Position numbers and translations under genes: made by a program
Shown: piece after piece, positions 45,473 through 54,890 of the stretch
Position numbering within the stretch: position 1 is the stretch's first letter
Layout of the letters: the number at the start of each line of letters is the position of its first letter
The notes under the pieces: model-generated
What the model was told of the DNA's origin: nothing
Seen by the model: only the letters and a program-made list of their open reading frames with translations
Databases searched by the model: none
Source: Anaerolineales bacterium
GTDB lineage: Bacteria > Chloroflexota > Anaerolineae > Anaerolineales > UBA11579
Direction: 5' to 3'
Assembly: GCA_019637755.1 (NCBI GenBank)
Contig: JAHBVC010000001.1
Location: 62,001-126,000 of the forward strand
Length of the DNA stretch: 64,000 nt

Positions 45473-46669
45473 TTATCGTTTGCCTACGCCCAGCGATTCT
45501 TCCAAACGAATGCTGACGTAAGACATAGCGTAGCTAAATACCCAGTACAGCAGCGAGATAAAGGCATACACTTCGCGATGCGTACCCAGGAAGGCCGGCT
45601 GCGCCAACACGGTCTTGGCAATGCCCACCAGGTCAAACAAGCCTACGATCGCCACCAGCGCCGTATCTTTGAACAGGGCAATGAACTGGCCCACCAGGAT
45701 GGGGATGATCAGGCGCAGCGCCTGCGGCAGAATGATCAACCCCATCGAGAGGGCGCTATTGAGCCCCAGCGCATAGGCGGCCTCATACTGCCCCTTGGGG
45801 ATGGCTTGCAAGCCACCGCGCACATTCTCGGCCAGGTAGGCGGCGCTGAACAGCGTGATGCCCACCATCGCCCGCAGCACGCGGTCGATGGTTACGCCGC
45901 TGGGCAAAAACAGCGGCAGCATCAGTTGCGCCATGAACAAGATCGTGATCAGCGGCACACCGCGCACGATTTCGATGAAGCCTACGCAAAACCAGCGTAC
46001 GATCGGCAGCTCTGACTGGCGGCCCAGCGCTAGCAGAACGCCAATAGGGAACGAGAACACAATGCCCACCACTGTGAGCATAAAGGTCAGCATCAAGCCG
46101 CCCCACAGGTTGGTGCCCACCTGGGGCAGAGCGCCCTCGGCCCCGGTGAGGCCGCGCAGCAGCAAGATGAAGATCGGCGGCCACACCACCCAACCGATGC
46201 CAACCACATTGCGCATCGCCTTGCCCGCCCCGCGGCCTAGCCACCAGCCGGCGGTGAGCAGGGCCGCTGTGGCCACCAGCCAGAGGCGATTGGGGTCGCT
46301 GATCACCGCCGCCAGGGCGGCGATACATACCACCAGCAAGAAGGTAAAGCGCGTGGAGGTTTTGCCTTTGCCCCAGATCGAGAGCGAATTGCCGCCCAGA
46401 AAGGCCAGCAGCAATACCGAGATCCAGACCCGCCACACCTGGGCAATGGGATATTGCCCCAACAGGATCAGGCGCAGGTTGGTATGGATAACTTCCCAAT
46501 CGGCTTCAGTAAAGATCCAGGTCAAGAGGCCGCGCAGTAGAACATAGCTCAGCCAGGCAGCGGCCAGGGTCAGCAAGGTATTGCCGATGGAGTTAAACAG
46601 GTTGCGGCGCAACCAACCCAGCGGCGTGCGGCTTTCAGACAGTGGAGGTTTCATCGTTGTGGTGCTCAT
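45473..46669 (-). CDS. Amino-acid ABC permease (AapM-like)
   Basis: The 398-residue permease has about eight hydrophobic helices and the EAA loop LPQALRLIIPILVGQFIALFKDTALVAIVG, shown here in part: EAAYALGLNSALSMGLIILP. Its length with a long N-terminal membrane part matches AapM/BztC rather than the short GlnP type. The ATG directly follows the stop of the preceding permease gene (TAA-ATG). Confidence 0.94.
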   Translation of the reverse strand: MSTTTMKPPLSESRTPLGWLRRNLFNSIGNTLLTLAAAWLSYVLLRGLLTWIFTEADWEVIHTNLRLILLGQYPIAQVWRVWISVLLLAFLGGNSLSIWGKGKTSTRFTFLLVVCIAALAAVISDPNRLWLVATAALLTAGWWLGRGAGKAMRNVVGIGWVVWPPIFILLLRGLTGAEGALPQVGTNLWGGLMLTFMLTVVGIVFSFPIGVLLALGRQSELPIVRWFCVGFIEIVRGVPLITILFMAQLMLPLFLPSGVTIDRVLRAMVGITLFSAAYLAENVRGGLQAIPKGQYEAAYALGLNSALSMGLIILPQALRLIIPILVGQFIALFKDTALVAIVGLFDLVGIAKTVLAQPAFLGTHREVYAFISLLYWVFSYAMSYVSIRLEESLGVGKR

Positions 46670-47851
46670 TTAACGCTCCACCAGCCGCACACGTGCGTTG
46701 TACCAGTTCATAAAGATCGAAGTCACCAGGCTCAACAGTAGATAGGTGCCCATTACTAGGGCGATCATCTCTACGGCACGTCCGCTCTGGTTGAGGATCG
46801 TGTTGGACACGTAAAACAGGTCAGGGTAGCCAACCGCGATGGCCAATGAGGAGTTTTTGGCCAGGTTGAGGTATTGGCTGGTGAGAGGGGGCACGATGAC
46901 CTGTAAAGCCTGCGGGAAGATCACCAGGCGCAGAGCTTGAAAGCTGGAGAGGCCCAGCGCGCGGGCGGCCTCGCTCTGCCCCTTGGATACGGCCTGGATG
47001 CCGGCCCGCACCACCTCGCCGATGAACGCTGCGGTGTACAGCACGAGGCCGGATACCAGCGCCATGAACTCCGGCGTGAACACGCGGCCACCTTTGAGGT
47101 TCAGGCCCTGCACCGCCGGCAGGTCGAGGCTGAGCGGGGCACTGGGCAGCACCAGCCAGCCCACGCCGGCCACCAGCAGGAAGGCCAGCGGCGCCCACAC
47201 GATCGCCAGCGGCGATTTGCCAGTGCGCTTCCCCTGCCAACGGAAGAGCAAGGTCAATCCGAGAGCCAGCACCAGCCCGCCGATCAGGAAGAGCTTATAA
47301 GCCGGCCAGGTATCCGTAGGGAGGCCCCAGGGCAGGCCGATGCCGCGATTGGTGAGGATGATGTCGCCGGGCCAGATGATGGCTTCTTTCACCAGGGGCA
47401 ATTTTAGGAACACCCCCAGGTACCAGAAGATGAGGAACACCAGCAGCGACAAGTTGCGCATTAATTCTAAATACAGGGTGGCCAGGCCACGCACCAGCGC
47501 ATTGCCCGAAAGACGTGCAACGCCCAGAATAATGCCAAGAATGGTTGAAAGTACGATCCCTACAATCGATACCAGCAGGGTGTTATACAGGCCTGCCAGA
47601 AAGGCTTGCCAGTAGCTTGAACTACGCGTGTAGTGATTGAGCGTTTCGGCCAGGTCAAAACCGGCCGTGTTCTTGAGAAAACCAATGCCCAGCGTGGTGC
47701 CTTGCTGGCGCAAACCCGTCACCATGTTTTGCAGCAGCAGCGATCCAAAGAACAGCACCGCGACGGCAAAGGCAATTTGCGCCAGGATCTTGAGAACCCG
47801 TTCATCACGCCAGAAGGGCGGGGAGGCGGATGGGTTGGGGGTATTTGCCAT
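46670..47851 (-). CDS. Amino-acid ABC permease (AapQ-like)
   Basis: A 393-residue permease with about eight helices. The EAA motif reads SEAARALGLSSFQALRLVIF, and the N-terminal half with GTTLGIGFLKNTAGFDLAE is the typical AapQ/BztB start region. ATG 47851 has GGAGG at seven bases; the frame also has an ATG at 47857 that would be too close. It pairs with the next permease. Confidence 0.94.
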   Translation of the reverse strand: MANTPNPSASPPFWRDERVLKILAQIAFAVAVLFFGSLLLQNMVTGLRQQGTTLGIGFLKNTAGFDLAETLNHYTRSSSYWQAFLAGLYNTLLVSIVGIVLSTILGIILGVARLSGNALVRGLATLYLELMRNLSLLVFLIFWYLGVFLKLPLVKEAIIWPGDIILTNRGIGLPWGLPTDTWPAYKLFLIGGLVLALGLTLLFRWQGKRTGKSPLAIVWAPLAFLLVAGVGWLVLPSAPLSLDLPAVQGLNLKGGRVFTPEFMALVSGLVLYTAAFIGEVVRAGIQAVSKGQSEAARALGLSSFQALRLVIFPQALQVIVPPLTSQYLNLAKNSSLAIAVGYPDLFYVSNTILNQSGRAVEMIALVMGTYLLLSLVTSIFMNWYNARVRLVER

Positions 47852-47872
47852 GTGCATACCTCCAGTTACGAA

Positions 47873-47902
47873 TACGGGGGCGGGCCTGAGCCCGCCCCCG
47901 TA
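47873..47902 (-). terminator. Intra-operon hairpin after the binding-protein gene
   Basis: TACGGGGGCGGG and CCCGCCCCCGTA form a strong stem with no T-run. It lies between the binding-protein gene and the permease genes, where such hairpins stabilise the upstream message or cut read-through, giving more binding protein than permease. Confidence 0.7.
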
Positions 47903-47929
47903 GCATTCGAATGTTACACGCCGCGTGGG

Positions 47930-49051
47930 TTAGCGGAAGGGCGGGGCGTAAAGCAGGCCGCCCTCGGTGTAGAGGCTGTTCAAGCCGCGCGGGATGTAGG
48001 TCGGGGTGTCCGGACCCAAGCTGCGGTTGTAGACCTCTTCGTAGTTGCCGACTTGCTTGATGATGTTGTACGCCCAGTTGGCGTCCAAGCCCAAGGCGGC
48101 GCCCAGCTCGCCCTCGATGCCCAGCAAGCGCAGGACTTCGGGGTTGGCGGAGCCGCTCTGGTTGTCGACGTTGGCAGAGGTGATGCCGAACTCTTCACCA
48201 GAGATCATCGCAAACACGGTCCACTGCGCAATGTCAAACCACTGGTCGTCACCGTGGCGTACCATCGGGCCCAGGGGCTCTTTGGACATGGTGACATCCA
48301 GGATCACATGCGCTTCGGGGTCGGCCAGCACCGTGCGGCGCGACACCAAGCCGGATTTGTCGGTGGTGACGGCGTCACAGCGGCCCTCGGCATACGCAGC
48401 AAAGGTGCCATCCGCGTCTTCGAAGACCGCCGGGGTGTAGCTCACGCCTTCGGCCGCAAACACGTCGGCCAGGTTGAGCTCCGTGGTGGTGCCGGTCTGC
48501 ACGCAGATCGTGCCGCCTTCCAAGCCGGCAATGTCGGTGATGCCACTGTCCGTGCGCACCATCAGGCCTTGGCCGTCGTAGAAGGTGGTGTGGGTGAAGT
48601 TGCCACCCAGTTCGGTGTCACGCAGGGTGCTCCAGGTGGTGTTGCGGCTCAGCACATCGATCTCGCCGGACTGCAGCGCAGTGAAGCGCTCGGCAGCGGT
48701 GACGGGGCGGAACTCAACCGCGGTGGCATCGCCGAGAACGGCGGCCGCCAGGGCACGGCAGTAGTCCACGTCAATGCCCGAGAAGTTGCCGTCAGCATCC
48801 ACATAGCCGAAGCCAGGCACCTGCGAGTTCACACCACAGATGAGGGAACCGCGTGCACGCACGGCTTCCAGGGTGACGCCATAACCAGCGGGGGCCACCA
48901 CTACCGGCTCGCTGGGGGCAGCCGCCGGGGGCTCAGTGGCCGCGGCGGAGGAATCGCTGGGCGCCGCGGGGGCAGTGCCACCGCCACAGGCGGCGAGCAG
49001 TACCGCCGTTGCCAGCAGCAATCCCATAATCGGGTACAGCTTCTTGGTCAT
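47930..49051 (-). CDS. Amino-acid-binding lipoprotein (AapJ-like)
   Basis: A 373-residue substrate-binding protein. The signal peptide ends VLLAACGGG and is followed by an Ala/Pro/Ser-rich linker. The binding domain contains RGSLICGVNSQVPGFGYVD and GFSG-like ISGIDVDYCRALAAAVLG (as NFSGIDVDYCRALA), the classic family start. ATG 49051 has AAGGAG; a longer frame to 49120 has no ribosome site. It heads the operon with two permeases and an ATPase; general L-amino acids or Glu/Gln are likely substrates. Confidence 0.94.
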   Translation of the reverse strand: MTKKLYPIMGLLLATAVLLAACGGGTAPAAPSDSSAAATEPPAAAPSEPVVVAPAGYGVTLEAVRARGSLICGVNSQVPGFGYVDADGNFSGIDVDYCRALAAAVLGDATAVEFRPVTAAERFTALQSGEIDVLSRNTTWSTLRDTELGGNFTHTTFYDGQGLMVRTDSGITDIAGLEGGTICVQTGTTTELNLADVFAAEGVSYTPAVFEDADGTFAAYAEGRCDAVTTDKSGLVSRRTVLADPEAHVILDVTMSKEPLGPMVRHGDDQWFDIAQWTVFAMISGEEFGITSANVDNQSGSANPEVLRLLGIEGELGAALGLDANWAYNIIKQVGNYEEVYNRSLGPDTPTYIPRGLNSLYTEGGLLYAPPFR

Positions 49052-49234
49052 ACGCTTACTCTCCTTCACTTCTGGTTGGTTTCGTCTGGCCATTCGGCCG
49101 CACAGAGGGGCAGGCAGCACCGTGCAATGGTGTGCTCACCCGCTTGTGCAGGATACAGGAATGAAATTATAAGGGGAAAATGAGTGCTGAATCAACCCCG
49201 AAATTGAAATAGGGTGACGCAGTAGGCGTAAATA

Positions 49235-49822
49235 TTAAGATTTGAGCTCGGGCAATTGCGGCAATTCGGTCTGCTCGGCCACTTGTTCCAGGTTCAGCGC
49301 TGGCAGGTCTTCAATTTTGCCCAATCCAAAATGCTGCAGGAACTCCGGCGTCGTGGCGTAAAGGATCGGCCGGCCTGGCCCTTCGGCGCGCCCGGCTTCT
49401 TCCACCAGGCTGTGCGTTAGCAGCGAGCGCAACGAACTGTCGCTGTTCACGCCGCGCACACTGTCGATCTGCGGGCGGGTGATCGGCTGCTGGTAGGCCA
49501 CGATCGCCAGGCACTCCAGGGCTGCAGCGCTCAGGCGCGTGGTGGCTTCGAGGTGCAGGAAGCGCTCCACCAACGCGGCCGCTTCCGGCGCACTCACCAG
49601 GCGCAACTCGCCGCGGTAGCGTTGCAGGCGGATGCCGCTGCCTGCCAGGCGCGCGTCAATGCTGGCCAATGCGGCTTCCACCTGTTTGGCAGGCACTTCC
49701 AGCGCAGCGGCCAGTTGGCCCACCGCCACCAGGCCAGGAGCCACGAACAAGAGCGCTTCAATCCGCGCTTCGAGGGGCAGGGTTTCTTCGCTTGCAGTTT
49801 CAGTCTTCTTTTTCGCGGCCAT
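49235..49822 (-). CDS. scpB: Segregation and condensation protein B
   Basis: A 195-residue ScpB, which joins ScpA and SMC in the chromosome condensation complex. Two winged-helix domains are seen: residues about 17-90 (ARIEALLFVAPGLVAVGQLA) and 95-170 (LSAAALECLAIVAYQQPITRP, QIDSVRGVNSDSSLRSLL). No scpA is in the window. It is divergent from the G5/propeller lipoprotein gene, 37 bases away. Confidence 0.95.
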   Translation of the reverse strand: MAAKKKTETASEETLPLEARIEALLFVAPGLVAVGQLAAALEVPAKQVEAALASIDARLAGSGIRLQRYRGELRLVSAPEAAALVERFLHLEATTRLSAAALECLAIVAYQQPITRPQIDSVRGVNSDSSLRSLLTHSLVEEAGRAEGPGRPILYATTPEFLQHFGLGKIEDLPALNLEQVAEQTELPQLPELKS

Positions 49823-49859
49823 GCTATAGTTTGTCAGCAGTTACGCACTGCATTCCTTT

Positions 49860-51425
49860 ATGAACGAGCGCGGATTATACCAGCCAGGCTTTGCCCGCCA
49901 AGCCGTCCTGTTCGCCCTGTGCAGTTGGCTGCTGGCCGCCTGCAGCGCGCTGGCTGGCGCTCCAGCCTTGCAGGTGCGTGTGCTGGCGGATGGTGAGCAG
50001 CATACGCTGAGCCTGTCCGCCGGCAGTGATGTGGCCGCCGCGTTGCAAGCTGCCGGGGTGCGCTTGGGTGCCCTGGATCGTAGTGAGCCTGCCAGCCTGG
50101 CGCCACTGGAAGACGGCGCCGAGATCCGGGTGGTGCGGGTGAGCGAAGGCTACGAGGTGGAGACGCGCCCGCTGCCCTTCGTTTCGCGTACCCTGCAGAA
50201 CGAAGGCATGGCCGTGGGCGAGCAACGCTTGATCCAAAATGGCGCCAACGGCAGCGAAGAGGTGACCTATCGCCTGCTCTACGAGGATGGCGAGCTGGTG
50301 GGGCGCACCGTGGTGCGATCGCAGGTGCTGCTGGCCCCGGTGGAAGAGATCGTGATGATCGGCGCCCAGTCGCCCTTCAGCGCTCTGGCAATCCCTGGGC
50401 GGCTGGCCTTTCTGGCCGGCGGCAACGCCTGGCTGCTGGAGACCAACAGTGGGGCGCGCCAGGCCCTGGTGACCAGTGGGGATCTGGATGGGCGCATATT
50501 TGATATTTCTCCAGATGGAGAGTGGCTCTTGTTCTCGCGGCGTGGCAGCGCCGAAGAAGAGATCAATAGTTTGTGGGTGCTGAGCCTGAACGATCTGCGC
50601 CAGATCGAGCTGGGCGTTAGTAATGTGGTGCATTATGCAGGCTGGACGGATAGCACCGGTGAGATTGCCTATTCCAGCGTTGAGCCCAGCGTCAACCCGC
50701 CGGGCTGGTCCGCCAATAATGATGTGCAGCGCGTGCGCTTTAGCGCCAACGGGAGCGTCAGCGCCCCGCAGGCGCTGTTGCCGCCGCGCCGCACCGAGAG
50801 CTTGTACAGTTGGTGGGGCTCAACCTACGCCTGGAGCGCCAGCGGTGTGCTGGCCTATGCCCAACCGGACGCGATCGGTGCAGTGGATGTGACCCGCGCC
50901 GTGCTGCAGCGCTGGCTGGCGCAGACCCCGTACCAATCCGGCAGCGATTGGGCCTGGATGCCCAGCCTGGCCTGGGGCGCGGATGGCTGGCTCTACACGG
51001 TGGTGCACGCCGAGCAGAGCGGCCTGGAGCAGCAGGGCCGCTCACCCCTGTTTGACCTGGTGGCTTTCTCACCGCAGGGCGAGCTGCGCCCATTGGCCGC
51101 CAATGTGGGCATGTTTGCCAACCCTGTGCCGGAGCCGGGCGGCGGCCAGGTAGCGTACCTGCGTGCGTTCACGCCCACCCAGAGCGATATCAGCGGCTAT
51201 GAGTTGATGGTGTTGGCACCGGAAAGTGGCGCCAGCCTCGCGTTGTTTCCGCCACAGGGCGCGGCGGGGTTGCAGCCGCAGCGCCTGGCCTGGGCGCCCA
51301 GCAGTGAGGGCGGCGCCATGCTGGCGTTCGTCTACCAGGGCAACCTGTGGGTGGCGAATGTGCTCAGCGGCGAGACGCGCCAGCTTACCGGCGATGGCCA
51401 GGTAAGCGCGCTGGACTGGCAGTAG
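49860..51425 (+). CDS. Lipoprotein with DUF348-like, G5 and beta-propeller domains
   Basis: The 521-residue surface protein starts with a lipoprotein signal (WLLAAC). Residues about 35-95 look like a DUF348 ubiquitin-like domain (VRVLADGEQHTLSLSAGSDV). A G5 domain follows (about 97-170, GYEVETRPLPFVSRTLQNEG, VVRSQVLLAPVEEIV), a module that binds cell-wall sugars. The rest is a WD40/PD40-like propeller (FDISPDGEWLLFSRRG, QRLAWAPSSEGGAMLAFVYQ). It likely sits on the cell surface. No Shine-Dalgarno is clear at ATG 49860. Confidence 0.87.
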   Translation: MNERGLYQPGFARQAVLFALCSWLLAACSALAGAPALQVRVLADGEQHTLSLSAGSDVAAALQAAGVRLGALDRSEPASLAPLEDGAEIRVVRVSEGYEVETRPLPFVSRTLQNEGMAVGEQRLIQNGANGSEEVTYRLLYEDGELVGRTVVRSQVLLAPVEEIVMIGAQSPFSALAIPGRLAFLAGGNAWLLETNSGARQALVTSGDLDGRIFDISPDGEWLLFSRRGSAEEEINSLWVLSLNDLRQIELGVSNVVHYAGWTDSTGEIAYSSVEPSVNPPGWSANNDVQRVRFSANGSVSAPQALLPPRRTESLYSWWGSTYAWSASGVLAYAQPDAIGAVDVTRAVLQRWLAQTPYQSGSDWAWMPSLAWGADGWLYTVVHAEQSGLEQQGRSPLFDLVAFSPQGELRPLAANVGMFANPVPEPGGGQVAYLRAFTPTQSDISGYELMVLAPESGASLALFPPQGAAGLQPQRLAWAPSSEGGAMLAFVYQGNLWVANVLSGETRQLTGDGQVSALDWQ

Positions 51426-51463
51426 AGTGCTGCCGCAGATGTACGCTGATGGAAACCAAAAGC

Positions 51464-51550
51464 CTAACCACAAAGACACAAAGAACACAAAGCAAGGACG
51501 TTCGTAGGAATTTTTTCTTTGTATTCTTTATGCCTTTGTGGTTCGTTTTT
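51464..51550. repeat. ACCACAAAGACACAAAG-type inverted repeat
   Basis: ACCACAAAGACACAAAGAAC and, 45 bases later, CTTTATGCCTTTGTGGTT face each other. The same family occurs at 62588-62669. Confidence 0.75.
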
Positions 51551-51649
51551 TTATCTATCTTTGTCCAGCTGTGTTTATCTATGGATGATTTCACAGCGTG
51601 TTAAAATGACTCCTTGATTAGCAAGACTCCAAGACGATAGAGAGCGTAC

Positions 51650-52606
51650 ATGCGGATACTGGTAACGGGTGCGGCGGGCTTTTTGGGCTCGCATTTGTGT
51701 GACCGCCTGCTGGCTGAGGGGCACGAAGTCGTGGGCATGGACAATTTTGTTACCGGCAAGCCGGAGAATCTTGCTCATCTCAGCACGAATGAGCGCTTTT
51801 TGTTCATTCGCCATGATGTATCCAACTACATTTCCGTGCCCGGTAAGCTGGATGCGGTGATGCATTTTGCTTCGCCGGCCAGCCCCAATCCCAATTCCCC
51901 AATCGGCTACCCCAATCTGCCCATCCAAACCATGAAGGCTGGCGCCCTGGGTACGCACAACAGCTTGGGCGTAGCCCTCGCCAACAACGCCCGCTTCATG
52001 CTCGCCTCGACCAGCGAGATCTACGGGGATCCGCTAGAGCACCCCCAGAAGGAGAGCTACTGGGGCCATGTGGATCCGATTGGCGAGCGCTCCGTCTATG
52101 ACGAGGCCAAGCGCTTTGCTGAAGCGCTCACCATGGCGTATCACCGCTTCCACAAGGTCAATACCTGCATCGTGCGCATCTTCAATACCTATGGTCCGCG
52201 TATGCATGTGGATGATGGCCGCGCCGTGGCCAATTTCATCCAACAGGCCTTGTGCGGTGAGCCTTTGACGATTTACGGTGATGGCCAGCAGACGCGTAGC
52301 TTCTGCTATGTCGATGATCTCATCGAGGGCATCTATCGCTTGCTCACCTCGCAGATTCATGAGCCGGTGAACATCGGCAATCCGGATGAGATCACGATTG
52401 AGCAATTTGCCAAGGAGATCGATGCCCTGGTGGGGAAACAGGCTGGGCTGGTCTACCAAAAGAAGCAGTTCCTGCCCGGTGACCCGCTGCGCCGCCAGCC
52501 GGATATTGCCCGGGCGCGCGAATGGCTGCAATGGGGCCCAACCATCTCTCTGCGCGAGGGCCTGAGCAAAACCATCCCGTATTTCCGTGAGCAGCTTGGT
52601 CTGTGA
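51650..52606 (+). CDS. NAD-dependent nucleotide-sugar epimerase/decarboxylase (UDP-xylose synthase-like)
   Basis: A 318-residue extended SDR. The NAD loop is [15 protein letters not shown], the catalytic serine is in STSEIYGDP and the tyrosine-lysine pair is in [23 protein letters not shown] and [15 protein letters not shown] are typical of UDP-glucuronate decarboxylases. The product would be UDP-xylose or a related sugar for the envelope. It overlaps the gtrA gene start, in line with a surface-polysaccharide role. Confidence 0.9.
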   Translation: MRILVTGAAGFLGSHLCDRLLAEGHEVVGMDNFVTGKPENLAHLSTNERFLFIRHDVSNYISVPGKLDAVMHFASPASPNPNSPIGYPNLPIQTMKAGALGTHNSLGVALANNARFMLASTSEIYGDPLEHPQKESYWGHVDPIGERSVYDEAKRFAEALTMAYHRFHKVNTCIVRIFNTYGPRMHVDDGRAVANFIQQALCGEPLTIYGDGQQTRSFCYVDDLIEGIYRLLTSQIHEPVNIGNPDEITIEQFAKEIDALVGKQAGLVYQKKQFLPGDPLRRQPDIARAREWLQWGPTISLREGLSKTIPYFREQLGL

Positions 52607-53064
52607 TGCGCCGCAGTAAACGCCGCGAGCTTAAGCGCTTTGCGCGCTTTTCCACCGTGGGCGCCATCGGCGCCGTGGTGGATTTTGTTGTCTTCAATCT
52701 GCTGCTCAAGCTGGGGCTGGTGCCTTTGCTCAGCCAGGCAGGCTCCTTCCTTGCGGCGGTCACCAGCAACTTCGTCCTCAACCGCAAGTGGACCTTTCCT
52801 GATTCGCGCTCCAAGACGGTCGGCACGCAATTGGCGCAATATGGCCTGGTCAATGTCATCGGTTTGCTCATCCGCACGCCCATCTTCAATGCCCTGGCAA
52901 CGCTGTTTGACCGCACCCTGGCCGGCCGCCCGATGCCCTTCGGCCTCAGCCTGTACTCGGTTTCGCACAACCTGGCCTTGGGCGGGGCCATTGGCATTGT
53001 GCTGTTCTGGAACTTCTTCGTCAACCGCTTCTGGACCTATGGGGATGTGGAGTTGGGTAAGTAA
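52603..53064 (+). CDS. GtrA-family membrane protein
   Basis: The 153-residue protein has four membrane helices and the GtrA signature [32 protein letters not shown] and [12 protein letters not shown]. Family members help move or modify lipid-linked sugars. GTG 52603 or ATG 52606 overlaps the stop of the upstream SDR gene. A GTGAGC-type repeat and a terminator follow. Confidence 0.93.
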   Translation: MMRRSKRRELKRFARFSTVGAIGAVVDFVVFNLLLKLGLVPLLSQAGSFLAAVTSNFVLNRKWTFPDSRSKTVGTQLAQYGLVNVIGLLIRTPIFNALATLFDRTLAGRPMPFGLSLYSVSHNLALGGAIGIVLFWNFFVNRFWTYGDVELGK

Positions 53065-53107
53065 GCAGTGAGCGGTAATCAGTGAGCAGGCCAAACTGCA
53101 GATAAAC

Positions 53108-53139
53108 TAAAAGAGTACGGCGAAGGCCGTGCTCTTTTG
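53108..53139. terminator. Bidirectional terminator
   Basis: AAAAGAGTACGGC and GCCGTGCTCTTTT pair around a GAAG loop with one G-T. It serves gtrA on plus and the AAA ATPase gene on minus. Confidence 0.85.
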
Positions 53140-54012
53140 TTAGCCTGCTTTTCCGACTTCCCGCTTCGCTTGTTTTCCTGCCCTCACAGCCATCAAAAAG
53201 TCATCCAAGTTTACGATTGCCAGTGCACCGTGTCGCTCCACAGCCAGCGAGGCGGCGTACAGCACGGCATTGAGGATGTCGCCGCCCGCTAGACCCTCGG
53301 TTGCGGCTACCAGCCGAGACCAGTCGCCTTCCGCAAACTGCACTGGCAGCCGGTTGGGGATATGGCGCCGCCAAAGCCGCAGCCGCGCGGCCTCATCTGG
53401 CAGCGGCATGGCTACATGGCCAAGGATGCGGCGTGTGAAGGCGGCATCATAGTTGGAGACCAGGTTGGTGGCGAAGACGACGACGCCGGAGAAATTATCA
53501 AGCTCCAACAGCATTACGGAGCGGCTTACATTGACAGCATGGTCTGTGCTTTGAGTAATGCTGCTTAGCCGTTTGCCTAAAATGGAATCAGCCTCATCGA
53601 AGAAGAGTACCGCGTTGGCGTCTTCTGCTTTGGCAAAAGCAGCCTTGATGTTCTTAGGCGTCTCGCCTACAAATTTCGACTCGATCTCGGCATAGTTGGC
53701 GCGGATGATGCCCATGCCGAGCTCACCGGCAATTGATTCGGCTGCCATGCTCTTGCCCGTGCCCGGCGGCCCGTAGAAGTTGATCGCGGTGCGCCCACCG
53801 TAGGGGTCGATATCACGTAGGCCGAACTCTTCATACAGCAGCCGGTGGTGGCGGATCTTGGTGAGCAAGGCGCGGATATGCGCTAGGGTATCCTCATCCA
53901 GGACTAGATCGGCCAGCTTGCGCTGCGGAGTCTCTACTTCAAACAGCGCTTGACGGTGGACTGCGTCCGTCGCCGCGCCGGCGAGAGAGCTGTGGGGTTG
54001 GGTGGTGCTCAT
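53140..54012 (-). CDS. AAA+ ATPase partner of the MerR/TipAS regulator
   Basis: A 290-residue AAA+ protein of a single ATPase domain. Walker A is FYGPPGTGKSMAAESIAGEL, Walker B VLFFDEADSILGK, sensor-1 VVFATNLVS and the arginine fingers FTRRILGHV. It resembles the type that acts on partner proteins (FtsH/katanin-like core) and has no protease or substrate domain. The ATG at 54012 overlaps the regulator's stop (ATGA). I do not know its target. Confidence 0.87.
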   Translation of the reverse strand: MSTTQPHSSLAGAATDAVHRQALFEVETPQRKLADLVLDEDTLAHIRALLTKIRHHRLLYEEFGLRDIDPYGGRTAINFYGPPGTGKSMAAESIAGELGMGIIRANYAEIESKFVGETPKNIKAAFAKAEDANAVLFFDEADSILGKRLSSITQSTDHAVNVSRSVMLLELDNFSGVVVFATNLVSNYDAAFTRRILGHVAMPLPDEAARLRLWRRHIPNRLPVQFAEGDWSRLVAATEGLAGGDILNAVLYAASLAVERHGALAIVNLDDFLMAVRAGKQAKREVGKAG

Positions 54013-54800
54013 TCTTTGAGAATCTCTAACTCGCGCTCTAGCCACTCGGTTTCCAGTATGTCCACATAGTGATTAATCGCTTGCTGGAGAAATGTGGGCA
54101 GGTCTGGATGGATGGCGATGAAGGTGGCCTTGAAGTCCGCATGCTCGTTGTATGTGTCACCCAGGCCGCGCAGGATATCGAAAGTTGGTTCGTAGAAGTT
54201 ACGCAGGTGTTCGTGCCATTGCGCGAGGCTGGCTTGTATCTCCGGGCTGCGGGGGCCGAACTTCATCTGGTCAGCGATAGTCTGGTAGATATTGCCACCC
54301 TCGGCCAGGATGCGCTCCTGCTGTTCTGTACTGTAACTGTTCCACAGCTTGATACTGTCTTTGGCGCCATCCCCCCAGTTCTCAATGGCCTGCTTTTCGT
54401 ATTCTTGCTGCTTCTCTGCATCAAAGCCTTCGAACATTTTCTTTTCGCTCATATTTACTTCTCCAACCAAGTGCATGATTGTGGCATCCACAGTGCGGAC
54501 CAAGCGCTGCATATGCAACTGCTTGGCTTGCAGCCGGTAGCGATGGGTCTGTAACGCGCTCACCAGATCAAAATTGTGCTGGTCTAGAATGGCTTTGACC
54601 TTGTCCAGTTCGAATCCCAGTTCGCGGAAGAACAGGATCTGTTGCAGGCGCAGCACGCTGTGCTCGTCGTAGTGGCGATAGCTGTTGTCGCCTACGCTGG
54701 CCGGTTTCAGCAGGCCTATGCGGTCGTAGTGGCGCAAGGTACGCGGGGTTACTCCGGCGAGTTCCGCCAGCTGCTTCACGGTGTACGTCTTGGCGTCCAT
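54009..54800 (-). CDS. MerR-family regulator with TipAS-like domain
   Basis: A 263-residue protein. The winged helix is YTVKQLAELAGVTPRTLRHY followed by GLLKPASVGDNSYRHYDEHS. A coiled coil (about 80-115) and a TipAS-type helical domain (about 140-260, DGAKDSIKLWNSYSTEQQER, HLRNFYEPTFDILRGLG) complete it. TipAS domains bind antibiotics or peptides covalently or not. The promoter has the 19-bp spacer and dyad typical of MerR operators. It is followed directly by the AAA ATPase gene. Confidence 0.9.
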   Translation of the reverse strand: MDAKTYTVKQLAELAGVTPRTLRHYDRIGLLKPASVGDNSYRHYDEHSVLRLQQILFFRELGFELDKVKAILDQHNFDLVSALQTHRYRLQAKQLHMQRLVRTVDATIMHLVGEVNMSEKKMFEGFDAEKQQEYEKQAIENWGDGAKDSIKLWNSYSTEQQERILAEGGNIYQTIADQMKFGPRSPEIQASLAQWHEHLRNFYEPTFDILRGLGDTYNEHADFKATFIAIHPDLPTFLQQAINHYVDILETEWLERELEILKE

Positions 54801-54807
54801 GGCCGAA

Positions 54808-54838
54808 AGGATAAGCTATGACGTAACGTCAATGTCAA
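54808..54838 (-). promoter_or_regulatory. MerR-type promoter of the tipA-like operon
   Basis: TTGACA (54838-54833), 19 bp and TATCCT (54813-54808), then seven bases to the ATG (leaderless). The palindrome TGACGT-T-ACGTCA (54831-54819) fills the spacer, as in MerR operators. Confidence 0.8.
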
Positions 54839-54844
54839 GAGGTA

Positions 54845-54882
54845 AAAAAAGAGCACTGCGTTCGCCGTGCTCTTTTTCTGAG
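54845..54882 (-). terminator. Terminator of the ArsR operon
   Basis: AGAGCACTGCG and GCCGTGCTCT arms with T-runs on both sides. It follows the minus-strand arsR-type gene by 10 bases. Confidence 0.85.
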
Positions 54883-54890
54883 GCTAGTCC

